Notes under the pieces: model-generated
What the model saw: the letters and a program-made list of their open reading frames with translations, nothing else
The model's database searches: none
Told to the model about the DNA's origin: nothing
Assembly (NCBI GenBank): GCA_933228895.1
Contig: OW121848.1
Coordinates: 98,599,470-98,663,469 of the forward strand
DNA: 64,000 nt
Direction of reading: 5' to 3'
Source of the DNA: Platycnemis pennipes
Taxonomy: Eukaryota > Arthropoda > Insecta > Odonata > Platycnemididae
Shown here: positions 12,745-23,579 of the stretch, piece after piece
Layout of the letters: each line of letters begins with the position of its first letter
Numbering within the stretch: the stretch's first letter is position 1
Made by a program: the position numbers and the translations under genes

Positions 12745-15700
12745 GTGAGTATGACGAACGGACTCGGACTCCAAAAGCAACGCCTCTAATGCTATGACGT
12801 CTTACTAGTTAAGTGTGTGAATCAAAAATTCAAGCAAAGGACTCCCATTGATAATATTGGCAATTAGGATGAGAAGACTAATTTATGAAAATGACTCCAG
12901 TGCATAATTTCAGGATCATGGAAAACTTAATTTCAAGATCATGGAAAACTATTGCATTGGATCAATTGTTCAGTTACTAAAAGAGGTATTTCCTGTCTCC
13001 TAATATATAATAATGCATATAAGAACAATATAAGTAAACCTGCATATAAATATATCTTCATTTCTGCAATTGGCACCTTGGAAAAATCTCTTTGGCATAG
13101 TTTTGCATCGGAACATGGAAGACGATTCTCAGTCAAATTTAAGTTCATGAATGAAGGTGGATGAGTAGGTTAGTAGGAAGCCATGTGATAGTTACTGGAG
13201 AATATAGGATTCAAAAATGACACATGCTTTACATTTTACCTATATAGAGGACTTCTCTATATCAAGGAAACTACCATAAGATGCTTCTTCAATTGAAGTC
13301 TAATGAAATATACTGCATGAACTGCATTTTCTGTGGTGTAGTTGTCAGGTCAGTAATGTACCAGCCTGATTACACAAATGGCCACTGGTTTGAATCTAAT
13401 TTTAAAAAGGGTGCTTTGATTGTCTTAGGCTTACACTCATGATATAGTTGGATTAAATAGTGTGATTTCTAGTATAATCTTAGTTGTTGAAGCATCTTCA
13501 AAACTAATTCAATTGCTACCAGTGGGACTACTACAATGATGCCATAATAAACGTGTTAGAACCAGCTTATACTATGTTAAATCCAGCTCTTTCTCTGTGT
13601 TATCCCATCAATGATGATGATATTTCATTGCAATCAAGCATGCTTTCTATTGAATTGCAACCAACTTATAAAACCTCCCCATCTCAACCTACATAGGTTG
13701 TGCTCTTGGGGATCAAATATTGATAAAGTTTTTACAAACAACTAGTCTACATGGCCTTAGTGGCTCTTATCCATAATAAGACTGAGAATGCATGTATTTA
13801 TATGAAATGATTAAATACCTTGATAATATTAGGGGATAAATACCACTGAATCAATACAATCATCATATCACACTCATTCCATTGCTCTTCTGAATGGCCA
13901 AATAAAATACATATTGTAAATAAATTTTCAAAATTAAAAACAAATGAGAAATTATGATTATTTATCAGTTCAACATGCATTCTATACACTGGCAGAAGTA
14001 GGGAACATTCAAGGAGCTGAAAGCAGTAAGCACTTTTCCTTTGAAATTAATGCTATTCTCAAGTAAAACAAGTAAAACTTTATAAGACACCCATGCATGT
14101 ACTAAGCTGCAAATATTTGATCAGTGCAATAAAAAAGCAATGAATTTCATGGATTCTCATGCTTGCAACTGTAGAATAATTAGCTGACAAGATAACATAA
14201 AACATATGCAGTGATTGAATTCTTATGCAACATTTTATAACTGACATAAGATACTTTTATAATTAAATAATTTCATCCATATTTTCAGAACCCAAAGTAT
14301 TTGGAGACCGCATACCAGTTAAATTACTTACACCAACCAACAGGAAAGTTCAGCGGAAAATTGCTTATTATCACAACTTTTTCCGGTCTCGAGTTTCACC
14401 TCCAGCTTCAGATATGCTTAGCATGGTTAGTATGCATATATATCCCTAAAACATTTAAATGTGTTCTACAGCACTGAACAGGCATCTGAAATACTATAAT
14501 ATTCCTGATATTTCTTAAATGCTGAAATTAGCATAACTTTAATTAGCATTGGCATACATACTTCTATTGTTAGCACATTCAGTGTGGACCACTTCAATTG
14601 ACATGGTTGTTTTACAGCTTGAGAATTGAAATAAGATTGACCTGACTTTGGGAGCTTCTTAAATTTTAACCAGCATTGAATATAAGGTTAAGGGGATTGG
14701 ACACCTCTCTCCTGGATAGTGTGAATCGCATTTATAGCTCCTTAGATTCATATTATCCAAGCTAAATGTTGACCGGTTACTTTACTTTAAGCATGTTACT
14801 CTACGTACATAGTGAATCTCATAGTACCTACATGAAAATGTCTGTTATGTGGGAATGAGTACTTGCTAAGTAGATTTGTAGAGAAATTTTTGCCTAATAG
14901 TTTTCAGCAGCCTTGCTCAGATGCATTGAGGAGCAAAAAACTATAGCTTTTTATTTTTTCCATAAAACATCACATATGCAAAAATTATAGCACCCTTACT
15001 ATTAATTAATTGATTTTTGAGTGGAAAGTAATAAGCTAATAGTCGATTTTAAGGCCAGACTAATAGGTTATTTTTTTAATGAAGTCAAGATAAGTAATAG
15101 GTATTTCTGAGCAAATTGTAACATTTTTATACTTCCTACCAATAAAATGGATTTTTATATAGATGAAAGAATAAATGTAATGAGAAATAGGGGGGATTTC
15201 AAATCATATAGAAGACATCTTTCAAAAAATGTGAATTATGCTACTAATAATAATGCTGTAAAGCAACTTGTCTCTGCTGCTTCTTACGAAAAGTAATGTT
15301 TGTAAAGTCTCTTTTCTCTTTCCACCTCATTGGTCCCACTATTTATTAGGTCATGCTTTTCGCAGTTTAAAAATCTCCCTCAATAATATCTTCAAAATAA
15401 ATAACAAAGAAAAACTTGAAAAATACTATTTTCCACACAATTTAATACCTCCACCGACCAAGGTTTCAACGAATCACCGTCATTTTTAAGATGGCAGAAT
15501 GAATGTAATGAGAAATAGAGGGCATTTGAACTCACATAGAACACATTTTCTATGCAATGTGGAGTATGCTTTCAATAAGAATGCATTCCACAAGGTTAAG
15601 CGTGAAACTATTTGTATATTTTCAAGCATGTTAAAACCCTTATTTTCCCTGGCAGAGTTGGCACAAGGGAGCTGCCCGTGCAGCTCAGAAGTGGGCAAAC

Positions 15701-18005
15701 AGATGCCTCATGCTCACCCACGATGATGTTCATGGCAGATGGACCGACGACTATGGTTCTTGTGGACAAAACATATTCATTTCAACTCATCAAGTTCCCT
15801 GGTATGTATCTTATGCTACTATGCAAAAGTTCATCAAAACAATTATAAAACATTATCCTGTGGAAAATGTTCATATGAATGCTATAAGATGATTTACAGA
15901 GTAAAGCTTGAACTGAGAAACTTGAAATGATCAGCAATTTAGAGGGCATGCACTCACAAGTTTCTCTGCTCTTTAGTAAAAAATTGTCACCATGTGAAGG
16001 AAATATGCCAGATGGAAGCATGTACTTATATGATTAAATTTCCTTTGCATAGTTAATCCTTAATTTATTTAGTTTTCATCACTGTTTCTCCAAATCCACT
16101 TTTGCTACTCATTTTCTACTTAGCACATACTCACTAGGGTGGAGTTGAGATTAATTCTTGCATTAACCACTATTAAATACTGATTAGTAAAAACCATATA
16201 GAAGTAGATATAGAACCAAATAGATGTATCTTCCTACAATACGCAAGATGATGACTTTGGAATACTATGGAACTGATATACCAAGGGTTCACTGGACACT
16301 CAGGCACGATTAAAGTTAGGTTGATAGTACTAAATATGAACTGGTTCTAGCATACTGTGTACTGGTTCTAGAATACTGTGTAAATACTGGACCAATTTCA
16401 AACTTGGCTCTCAGTTTTGACCCCAAGGAAAATGAGGGACTTGCTCCTCAAAACTTTAGCCATCAAAAGCCTAACTCGATATAAAGCTGAGACAAGACTA
16501 CATCCACACTATATTGGTTTCAGATTGGGCCCTTTATTCTTCTTTGAAAAGTCTAAAGCTGGTCCAAAATTCATCCAGTCCCAGTCCATTGACTTTTGCC
16601 CATTAACTAGTGATGTATTTAAAATGGTTTGCCAATCAAAGCTTTATGGTCATATTCCATCATATGAGAGAGTCTCTTACGGATATCATGCTAAAAATCA
16701 TGACTTCCTTTGAAACATTCATGCTTGGAGGATAGCTCTAGTGACACTGATAAACTCTAGTGACACTGACACTGAGGAATATGTATAGTTTTTCTATTTA
16801 ATGAATTTTGGGATTTAGTTAATTAGATGCATAATGTTAAATTAGAAAATCATAGTTTTGGGCTTCTACTTGCAGGTTCTTTGCTATCAAAACATGGTTC
16901 ATGGAAAGACACAATTTCACCTATGGGTCATCCAGGAATGACTTGTATGTAGTTGGCCACTACACCCAAATGGTGTGGGCATCAACCCACAAAGTGGGTT
17001 GTGGATTCGCTCGCTGTCCATCAGCACCACTTCAGATACCCAGAAAAACTGCAAGACTGCGTCGCCATGGAAGAGGAGGGGGCTATCGTGCAATGTCATC
17101 TCCTCCTGCTACTAGGAAGACATACTACTCATACATCTGCAACTACTGTCCCATGTAATTTAAAATTGCGTACTCTGTACCATATTAACTGTGAACCTAT
17201 TTTTGAAATGTCATGTATTATTCACAATTGTGGGAAAGGTACTCTGTAGATTATTACCAGCTTAATCCAAGTTTCTGGTCCAAGAATAGCTCCTGTGATG
17301 CTAAGATGCCTCAAAATGAATTTTCTTTAAAAGGATTGAAGCAATGAGGATAAGCTGCCATTCTTGTAAAATGAGAAACATGCTTAGTGCTTTAAATTAT
17401 TACCAACTTTGTCATACTATCTTAGAATCATGCAATCTCTATAAAAAAAACTAAATCTTATGATAATATTATGTATTTTTTTACCATTAATACAATCAGA
17501 AAGAACACATTACTATTTGAAAAATACTTTAAAGCCAACTGGAAAAATGTTCATGAAGTCTGTGGAAGTAATTTGCCTTTGGAGCAAATGAGACTCCATT
17601 TTTTATCAATGATACTTCTAAAGGTAGCATCTACAGAAAGCATGCAAAAAATATAATTCTGGTACTCCAAAAGGAACATCATTGAGTTTAATGTAATCAA
17701 TGCTAATGTTTACTGAAATTAAAAAAAACTTAAATAATTATTTTGCCCTTCTTTACAGAGGAAATTTTGTGGAACGCCTTGGCAAGCCATACAAAAAAGG
17801 AGAGCCATGCTCAGGATGCCCAAACCACTGCCGTCACAACAAACTCTGCACAAATTCCTGCCCAGTAGCTGATCTTTGGGTCAATTGTGGTGACCTGAAT
17901 AACACATGGCACAGCTGGCTGTGCAACAGTGGGGATACAACGGAAGGCTTGGAACGCCAAAAGTCATGTAAAGCCACATGCACCTGTGGTGGACGCATCA
18001 TTTGA
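12579..18005 (+). CDS. cysteine-rich secretory protein (CRISP, CAP superfamily), five exons
   Basis: Secreted CAP-domain protein with a C-terminal cysteine-rich domain. Coding exons: 12579-12744, 14289-14425, 15656-15801, 16876-17154, 17759-18005. All introns are GT-AG, phases agree throughout, and the total is 975 nt (324 residues plus stop). Residues 17-42 are strongly hydrophobic, a signal peptide or anchor; Met9 is an alternative start. The CAP domain runs from the HNFFRSRV segment of exon 2 through exon 4. It carries both CRISP family signatures: GHYTQMVWAST (177-187) and YICNYCPIGNF (236-246). Exon 5 encodes ten more cysteines in CxxCxxxC-type spacing, as in CRISP/ICR domains. An unusual Arg/Gly-rich insertion lies between the two signatures at about 199-231. 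The family is known from secreted body-fluid, reproductive and salivary or venom proteins; which role applies here cannot be read from sequence. No frameshift or internal stop was found. Confidence 0.93.
12907..12950 (+). repeat. short tandem duplication in CRISP intron 1
   Basis: ATTTCAGGATCATGGAAAACT is followed directly by ATTTCAAGATCATGGAAAACT, one difference between units. Confidence 0.7.
14289..14425 (+). CDS. CRISP gene exon 2 (start of CAP domain)
   Basis: Acceptor ATATTTTCAG, donor ATG|GTTAGT. Residues 56-101, including YYHNFFRSRVSPPASDM, the usual HNxxR start of CAP domains. Ends in phase 0. Confidence 0.88.
15170..15571 (+). repeat. diverged direct duplication inside CRISP intron 2
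   Basis: About 70 bp beginning AATGTAATGAGAAATAG at 15175 recurs near 15505, just before exon 3, with a period of about 330 bp. The two copies share most positions, with scattered differences. Could be a local duplication or two copies of an unnamed repeat. Confidence 0.55.
15656..15801 (+). CDS. CRISP gene exon 3 (CAP core)
   Basis: Acceptor TTTTCCCTGGCAG, donor TG|GTATGT. Begins SWHKGAARAAQKWANRC and contains GSCGQNIF, matching the conserved W-x-A-x-x-W-A-x-x-C and G-x-N stretches of the CAP fold. Phase 0 in, phase 2 out. Confidence 0.9.
16876..17154 (+). CDS. CRISP gene exon 4 (both CRISP signatures, basic insertion)
   Basis: Acceptor CTTCTACTTGCAG, donor CCCAT|GTAATT. Contains GHYTQMVWAST and GCGFARCP, then a basic, glycine-rich loop with the dibasic run RLRR, then YYSYICNYCP. 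The loop is continuous with the frame and no better splice sites were found inside it. Confidence 0.9.
17759..18005 (+). CDS. CRISP gene exon 5 (cysteine-rich domain) and stop
   Basis: Acceptor CCCTTCTTTACAG; use of the AG at 17757-17758 keeps the second CRISP signature in frame. Ten cysteines follow (beginning CSGCPNHC and ending CKATCTCGG) before TGA at 18003-18005. Confidence 0.92.
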
Positions 18006-20869
18006 GCTGCCTCTGATGACCTGATAGAGAAAACCTGTCTCAAAGCCATGGATGTAGTCACTGTGGTGTAATGGTGCAATGGTAACATCAACAGAACTGC
18101 ACTTGAATGTGGAAAATCTGGTTCATGTAATGGCGATATCCTGGACTAGAACCATATGCCCTGCCTTATTGAAAGGCAGTCACTCTTGCTGAAGTAAGAG
18201 GTAAAATATAGTTTGACTGAAATGTATGTGTGACTGAGATGAAGTAGCAGAGGAAACTGTAGTACAACAGCAACCAGCATCACAAATAGCTATATTGCAA
18301 TAGCCCTTGGCTGGTCGCACAATATTAATAAGAAATAAGAGGTAAGAAGAAATGATGATAATCCAGAGGTATAAGCAAGCGGTGGTGGATGTGAAGGCAG
18401 CCATGTAGAGGGCTAATTGGAAAGAGGTGCAAGGATGGAGATTCATAACATTTAAAGGGTAGAAATGATTTATTTAGCCAAATGGCTAATAAAAAACCTC
18501 CTCATTGCACAAGATATATTTATGAAGCAATCATCCCTTTTCATCATTAAACTTTATAATGGTGATATGGACTCTTCCCATTCAGTGCTCAATAAGACCA
18601 GTGGTGCACAAGAACGAGTGCCTGAATTTATCATACATGCATTTGTAAGAAATGGGGAGAGGAGGAGAAATTGTATAGCTAGCCCAAGTTATCATAAACC
18701 CTCACTATGCCACTGCCAGAAACTTTATAATGTGATTAGTACAAGAGCATGCTGCAATATGGGCAGGATTTAATGTAATAATTCTGAAGATCATTAATGC
18801 AGCTATAATGCCACAGGTTATTTAGTTTGAAGGAGGATTTACCTTGGTGAAAAATTTCAGTGCAATAGATTTGAAGGGGATAGTAATTCACAAGGATTAA
18901 TTATTTTGAAGCACTTGATCAGAAATGGAAATAATATGGACAAGTATTAAGATCAAAAATTGTTTCGATAGCTCACTCAATTACCTAATTACTTCTAAGT
19001 TAATGTTTATCACCCATTTTTCTCATAGCAAATTGAAAAACATAATAGGAAAATTAATGGAATTTTCACAGGTCAAAATTACGATTAATTTCTCTGCCTT
19101 GAGCAAATATGATACAAAAAGTACTCAGAGCCATCGCAAAACTGAGGCACGTGTATGATGTATGCCCTGAAATCTGTCATTAATTCAAGCACCATTAACC
19201 TGATTTCTAAGAAGATTATAAGAAGTGTAAACCTTCATTCTAGAGCCCATATTAAAACTCAGTATTTATAAAGGACATTTTGAGATGACTGTATGATATT
19301 TAATCCGGGATACTAGGTGAAAATAATAAGAATTCAATTTTTCAAATTATGAAGTTTATTAACATAATTTCACTCCACAGACTGACTAGTTATGAAACTG
19401 TTGTGTAAGAAGGCCTCACATGTGGCCGTTCAAAAGCTTTGGAAAGAGTATGCCAGAATTTTGAAGAAATGAGTTTTACATAGATTTAGGATTTCTGAGA
19501 AAACCTTGAACATTTTCACTAAGGTAAATTGTATTTATAAGTGAACGATTGGAGTCTGTTTGTAGTAACAGATACATTGCCTATACTTGAATGAGATTTT
19601 GTACATGGTTGTTTCCTATAAACATTTTTTTATTGATTCAACTAATGATTCCATACTATGGGTGTATACATATGTAAAACTGTAAATATTTATTTTTGTC
19701 ATTTTTTTCTTAATATTATTAGAATATTATCTATGCATGTACAGCACAAACTGATTAGCAAGATATCATTATGATTATTAATCGAGCACTGTCTCATTTT
19801 GAGAAAATTTATTGCAAATCATATTTTTTGAAGTTGAAATTAAAATCCCATTCAAATTTTTAGAACAATAGGACATCCTACAGTTGATGGGATGCATATT
19901 TTTCTTTAAATGTACAAAAATCATACAAGAAAACATGCTCCACCACTAATTTATTTTAGAACATATCTAGGAAGTAATGGAGGCAAGGAAGTGATTGTTT
20001 AATCAGAAAAAAATCTCATGTTTAGTTACATCAGATATGAAAAATATCAAGACACTACTGATATAGTTCCTCCTCAGAAAAAGATGCTATTTTTATTCCT
20101 TGTTGCTATGAACTGGGTAAACAAAAACCTTTTTATCCACAACAATAAAAAAGTTTTTGATGTCAAAGTTTATCATCTACAACAACACCATTGTTTAAAT
20201 GTACATTTTTCCAGAAAAAAATGCATCCTGTAAAGAAAAAGGTGGCTATAATTGCCATAATAAATCTCATACTAGCATCTAAAACTTATTGAAAAACAAG
20301 ATTCCTATGCATTATCCATGGCCAAAAGATAAAAGAGTAAGTTTAGGTGCAGAGTTAGTGTAAAAATAAAAAAATAATTATTTATCTGTAACTAATTGTT
20401 CTCAAGTCAGTGTTTGAACTTTTACTGTGATGAAAAAATACATTTCAATTAGTATCATTGATTTTTACTTGAATTATTTTAACATTTCTTTCCCAATTAC
20501 AACGCTTTTAACTCTTTCTGCTTCTTATTTCACTTGCTTTGTCTAGTTCCATCAAATGACAATCAACACTCACACTTCCAAAACCAGTTGATGAACTGAT
20601 ATAATGTTACTAGGAAATCAAATCGTAATGTCTCACCACAAAATATTAATTTTCTCATCTATATGTATTTTCTCACCTCGGGACTGAGCTAAAAGCAACC
20701 AAGTGTCCCCTGGGTTGCAAAGGGTGAGTTGACCTTTAGATATAGAGGTGAGATAAGCAAGTTTACTCATCGAATAAACTGTTGTGGACAAAGAGCAAAG
20801 ATATTCTGAGATGATATTGGTTTGTCTGACAAAACCATCTGCGGCATGCACGCAACATGAGTGATACCT
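18006..20869. other. CRISP 3' region and AT-rich intergenic sequence
   Basis: Contains the 3' untranslated region of the CRISP gene, end not determined. No clear coding frame or transposon end was found up to the LINE relic at 20870. Confidence 0.4.
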
Positions 20870-21140
20870 ACAGATTTTGAGAAGAGTATCATCATCCCTG
20901 TCCAAAAAGAAGAGAGCTGAGAACTGTGTATATTTTAGGACCACAAGCCCGATGATACATGCCTTGAATATATTGACAAGGATCATCTATAGAGGAACAA
21001 AACAAAAATATGAGGAATTCTTGCTTGAGGAAAAATTTGTATTCAGGAAAGCCAGGACAAGAGAACCAATTTTGTCCTTTAGGCAGTTCATAGAGAAGAT
21101 AATGGAGAAGAATATACCAATGCTCATTGTGTTTCTGTAA
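20870..21140 (+). pseudogene. RTE-type LINE reverse-transcriptase relic
   Basis: An 87-codon frame matches the finger/palm part of the intact LINE at 31-34 kb: RTTSPMIHALNILTRIIYRG aligns with the YRTISLISHAAKVVLRIINR region, followed by EEKFVFRKARTREPIL (the GEDQFGFRKGRATRDAI motif). It stops before the catalytic FVDFEKAF block. Both ends are decayed. Confidence 0.7.
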
Positions 21141-21449
21141 TTATTGGACCCAGATTCAATCACAACTACTAGGTTTAAAAAAAACTGGATAGTTCTTTGA
21201 TCCTCAGAGGATACTCAAATTCCTTTAGAATTCCTGGAATTGATGAATTCGTATTCCAATCTACATTGTCAAAAGCCTTATCCTTAACCATGTGATAGGA
21301 AGGAGATAAGTTTGAACACTGTAATCTATTTTTTTCTATTTTTGCATCTAGAAAGCCATCAATGGAGTCAAAGACAGGCCTCAGGAGTAAATAATTTGCA
21401 AGTGCAATTCACTAATGAATTAGTTGTCAATGCAGTGACAGAAAAAAAT

Positions 21450-21600
21450 TAAAGAACACTATAGTAAACATAGACAAGACATTTTGTTCCTGCCTGGCTT
21501 ATGGATATGTTCCAAAAACCTGGGGGATCACTAAGGTGGTTTTCATACCTAAACCAGATAAGACAGATGGCACTATGAGCTGATTCCTTTTGAGGAATCA
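21450..21600 (+). pseudogene. jockey/I-type LINE reverse-transcriptase relic
   Basis: The frame reads YGYVPKTWGITKVVFIPKPD, the W-x-x-x-K-V-V-F-I-P-K-P motif of jockey/R1/I-group reverse transcriptases. It is interrupted soon after. It may belong to the same decayed element as the segment at 23075-23428, with sequence lost or inserted between. Confidence 0.6.
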
Positions 21601-21617
21601 GGGCCGTATGATGTTTT

Positions 21618-21672
21618 GATGTTTTTTTGCCTGATGCCTGATGTTTTTTTGCCTGATACCTGATGTTTTTTT
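21618..21672 (+). repeat. 22-bp minisatellite, about 2.5 units
   Basis: Unit GATGTTTTTTTGCCTGATGCCT, repeated with one substitution. Confidence 0.8.
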
Positions 21673-21789
21673 CAATTGAAGAAGCTAGAAAAGAAAGTTG
21701 ACAGATAAATAATGGGATGGGCTTTCAAAAGAAAATCCCCTGCACCCATATCAGCATTAGTACCAAATGGGAAAGTTCATGGAGACAGT

Positions 21790-22960
21790 GCTACTCGGGT
21801 GACCAGATCAAAATTTTCAAAAGCAGGACATTTTGAAAAAAAACCTCACAATACATTAACTTCCTTTTCAATTGCTAAGAACAATAAAAACAATACACAA
21901 CTAACGTTAATTGCTATAAATTGTTATTAATTATATTTTTCATTTTTCATACTTCTGCGGAAAGGAAATTTCCTTCAGTAACTTAGGAAATTGGAACAAA
22001 TGGGCGTGAAATTCTTTACAAGTATAATGTTTCAAATTATATATGTTGTTACAGTGCTCTTTACTGCTTCCAGTGATAATTTGTTCCTTTCACCTGACCA
22101 TTGGGTGTTCATTAGTGAAAATACCTTTTCAGCATTGGCATTATGTGCAATCATAGAAAACAAGAACTGACATATGAGTATCAGTATAATTTAATTTTTT
22201 AAACAATCATAAGTAAACTACAGCAGGAAGCAGAAAACCAAGAACTGACATATGTATATCAGTATAATTTAATTTTTTAAACAATGATAAGTAAACTACA
22301 GCAGGAAGCGGAAATTGATCTAAACACCAGACCAGCCAGACTCTGTTGCAAGCAATTGTGGCTGTTCACGGGAAACATGAACAAAACTCATCTTTTTACA
22401 AACAGCAAATTTCCCTTTAACACATTGCACACCGGACATTTTTTTTGTATCTTTCCTCAGCGGGCGTGCATGTTCTCCAACTTTTACATACAGCTATTAA
22501 ATAATTTATATCTCATTAACTTTATAAAACATTTGGCTTGAAGATTCAGCATTTGTGAAATAAAGCTGGAGCTACATGGTTGATTAATAATTTGCAAGGC
22601 ATAGACAGAATTATTTTTTCCAAACTGCATCTGCAATACAACTGCAAATGACATGTAAACACAAGTATACTTGTGACCCATCCTTAACAGATGGCATGCA
22701 AAACAGAAGTCAACTTGTGACCAGTCTGCAATGTGTTAAAATGCATTTATTTCATTTAATTAGACACAAAACAATACTGCTGATATAATCTTATATGCTG
22801 TATTTCAGAATTTGGTACAAAATGTTTTTGAAAGGCAGAAAGCCAGACAATTTGGCTTCATCGAACAAAAACCCACCGGATGTTCACATATTAATAAAAA
22901 AGCAGGACATGTCTAGCAAAATCTGGACAATCATCTGGATCATTTAGCAACACATCTTTC
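21790..22960. mobile_element. possible hAT-like element, ends uncertain
   Basis: The left side has GGTGACCAGATCAAAATTTTC with AAGCAGGACATTTTG; the right side has AAGCAGGACATGTCTAGC and ATCTGGACAATCATCTGGATCA. Read inverted, these resemble each other and the GGTGACCAGATC-type termini seen in some hAT MITEs. No target duplication was found and the interior is non-coding. Confidence 0.3.
22161..22316 (+). repeat. 78-bp tandem duplication
   Basis: Two adjacent 78-bp units (22161-22238 and 22239-22316) starting CAAGAACTGACATATG differ at only a few positions, so the duplication is recent. Confidence 0.9.
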
Positions 22961-23074
22961 AATCAAATCTGCATTGCTGCAAGAAGACATGGCATCCATG
23001 CTCACATTGTTAGCTGGATTAGATATGAGTTAAAACTAAGACATGTCAAGGTTGTCTTGAGGGACAGTTCGATG

Positions 23075-23428
23075 AAGGTAGCATGACATGAGGCTATCCT
23101 CAGGGAGGAGTATTATATCCACTCCTCTGGAGCATGGCAGTTGACAGTCTTCTTTCAATACTGAATAAGACTGGTGAATTACACTCAAGGGTACCCAGAT
23201 GATGCAGCTATACTCATCACCAGAAAGTACCTGGATACTTTCTCTGGACTCACACAGAAAACCCTGGCTAGCATGCAATTCCACAAATGAGATGGCTGAT
23301 GAGCTGGCAAGGGCTAGATCCATCCACAGTCCAATTAGACAAGAGTCAATCATGCCTATTGCTACATCAATGGCAGATATCAGCTTGTGAGGCCTAGCCT
23401 GGAATTCTGAGATCTGGTGAGCCATTAC
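23075..23428 (+). pseudogene. jockey/I-type LINE, RT and RNase H relic (left half)
   Basis: Frames read GYPQGGVLYPLLWSM (reverse-transcriptase motif GCPQGGVLSPLLW), then YPDDAAILITRKYLDTF (the YxDD box with its first Ala replaced by Pro), then NEMADELARARS (end of a non-LTR RNase H domain). The RT box and the RNase H end are only about 100 bp apart, so an internal deletion removed the thumb and most of RNase H. Frames are broken by shifts and stops. The element continues after 26447, separated by two nested hAT insertions. Confidence 0.75.
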
Positions 23429-23579
23429 TTAACAGGCAGGGACCTATTTATGACCTCTGAGGCCCCCGGCAGAATCTAGTATGAGGCCCCCAATGTTATG
23501 GTCTTGTAACCTGGCAGCTTGACATAGACTGTTCCTTGCAAGAGAATACGTTATGAATACAAATATCTGTCACTATTAA

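Noticed and set aside
21618..22316. CRISPR-like direct repeats
   Set aside because: The repeats are a 2.5-unit minisatellite and a two-copy tandem duplication in a eukaryotic genome, with no spacer pattern.
23036..23425. 129-codon - strand ORF
   Set aside because: It is antisense to the LINE reverse-transcriptase and RNase H motifs that are readable on +.
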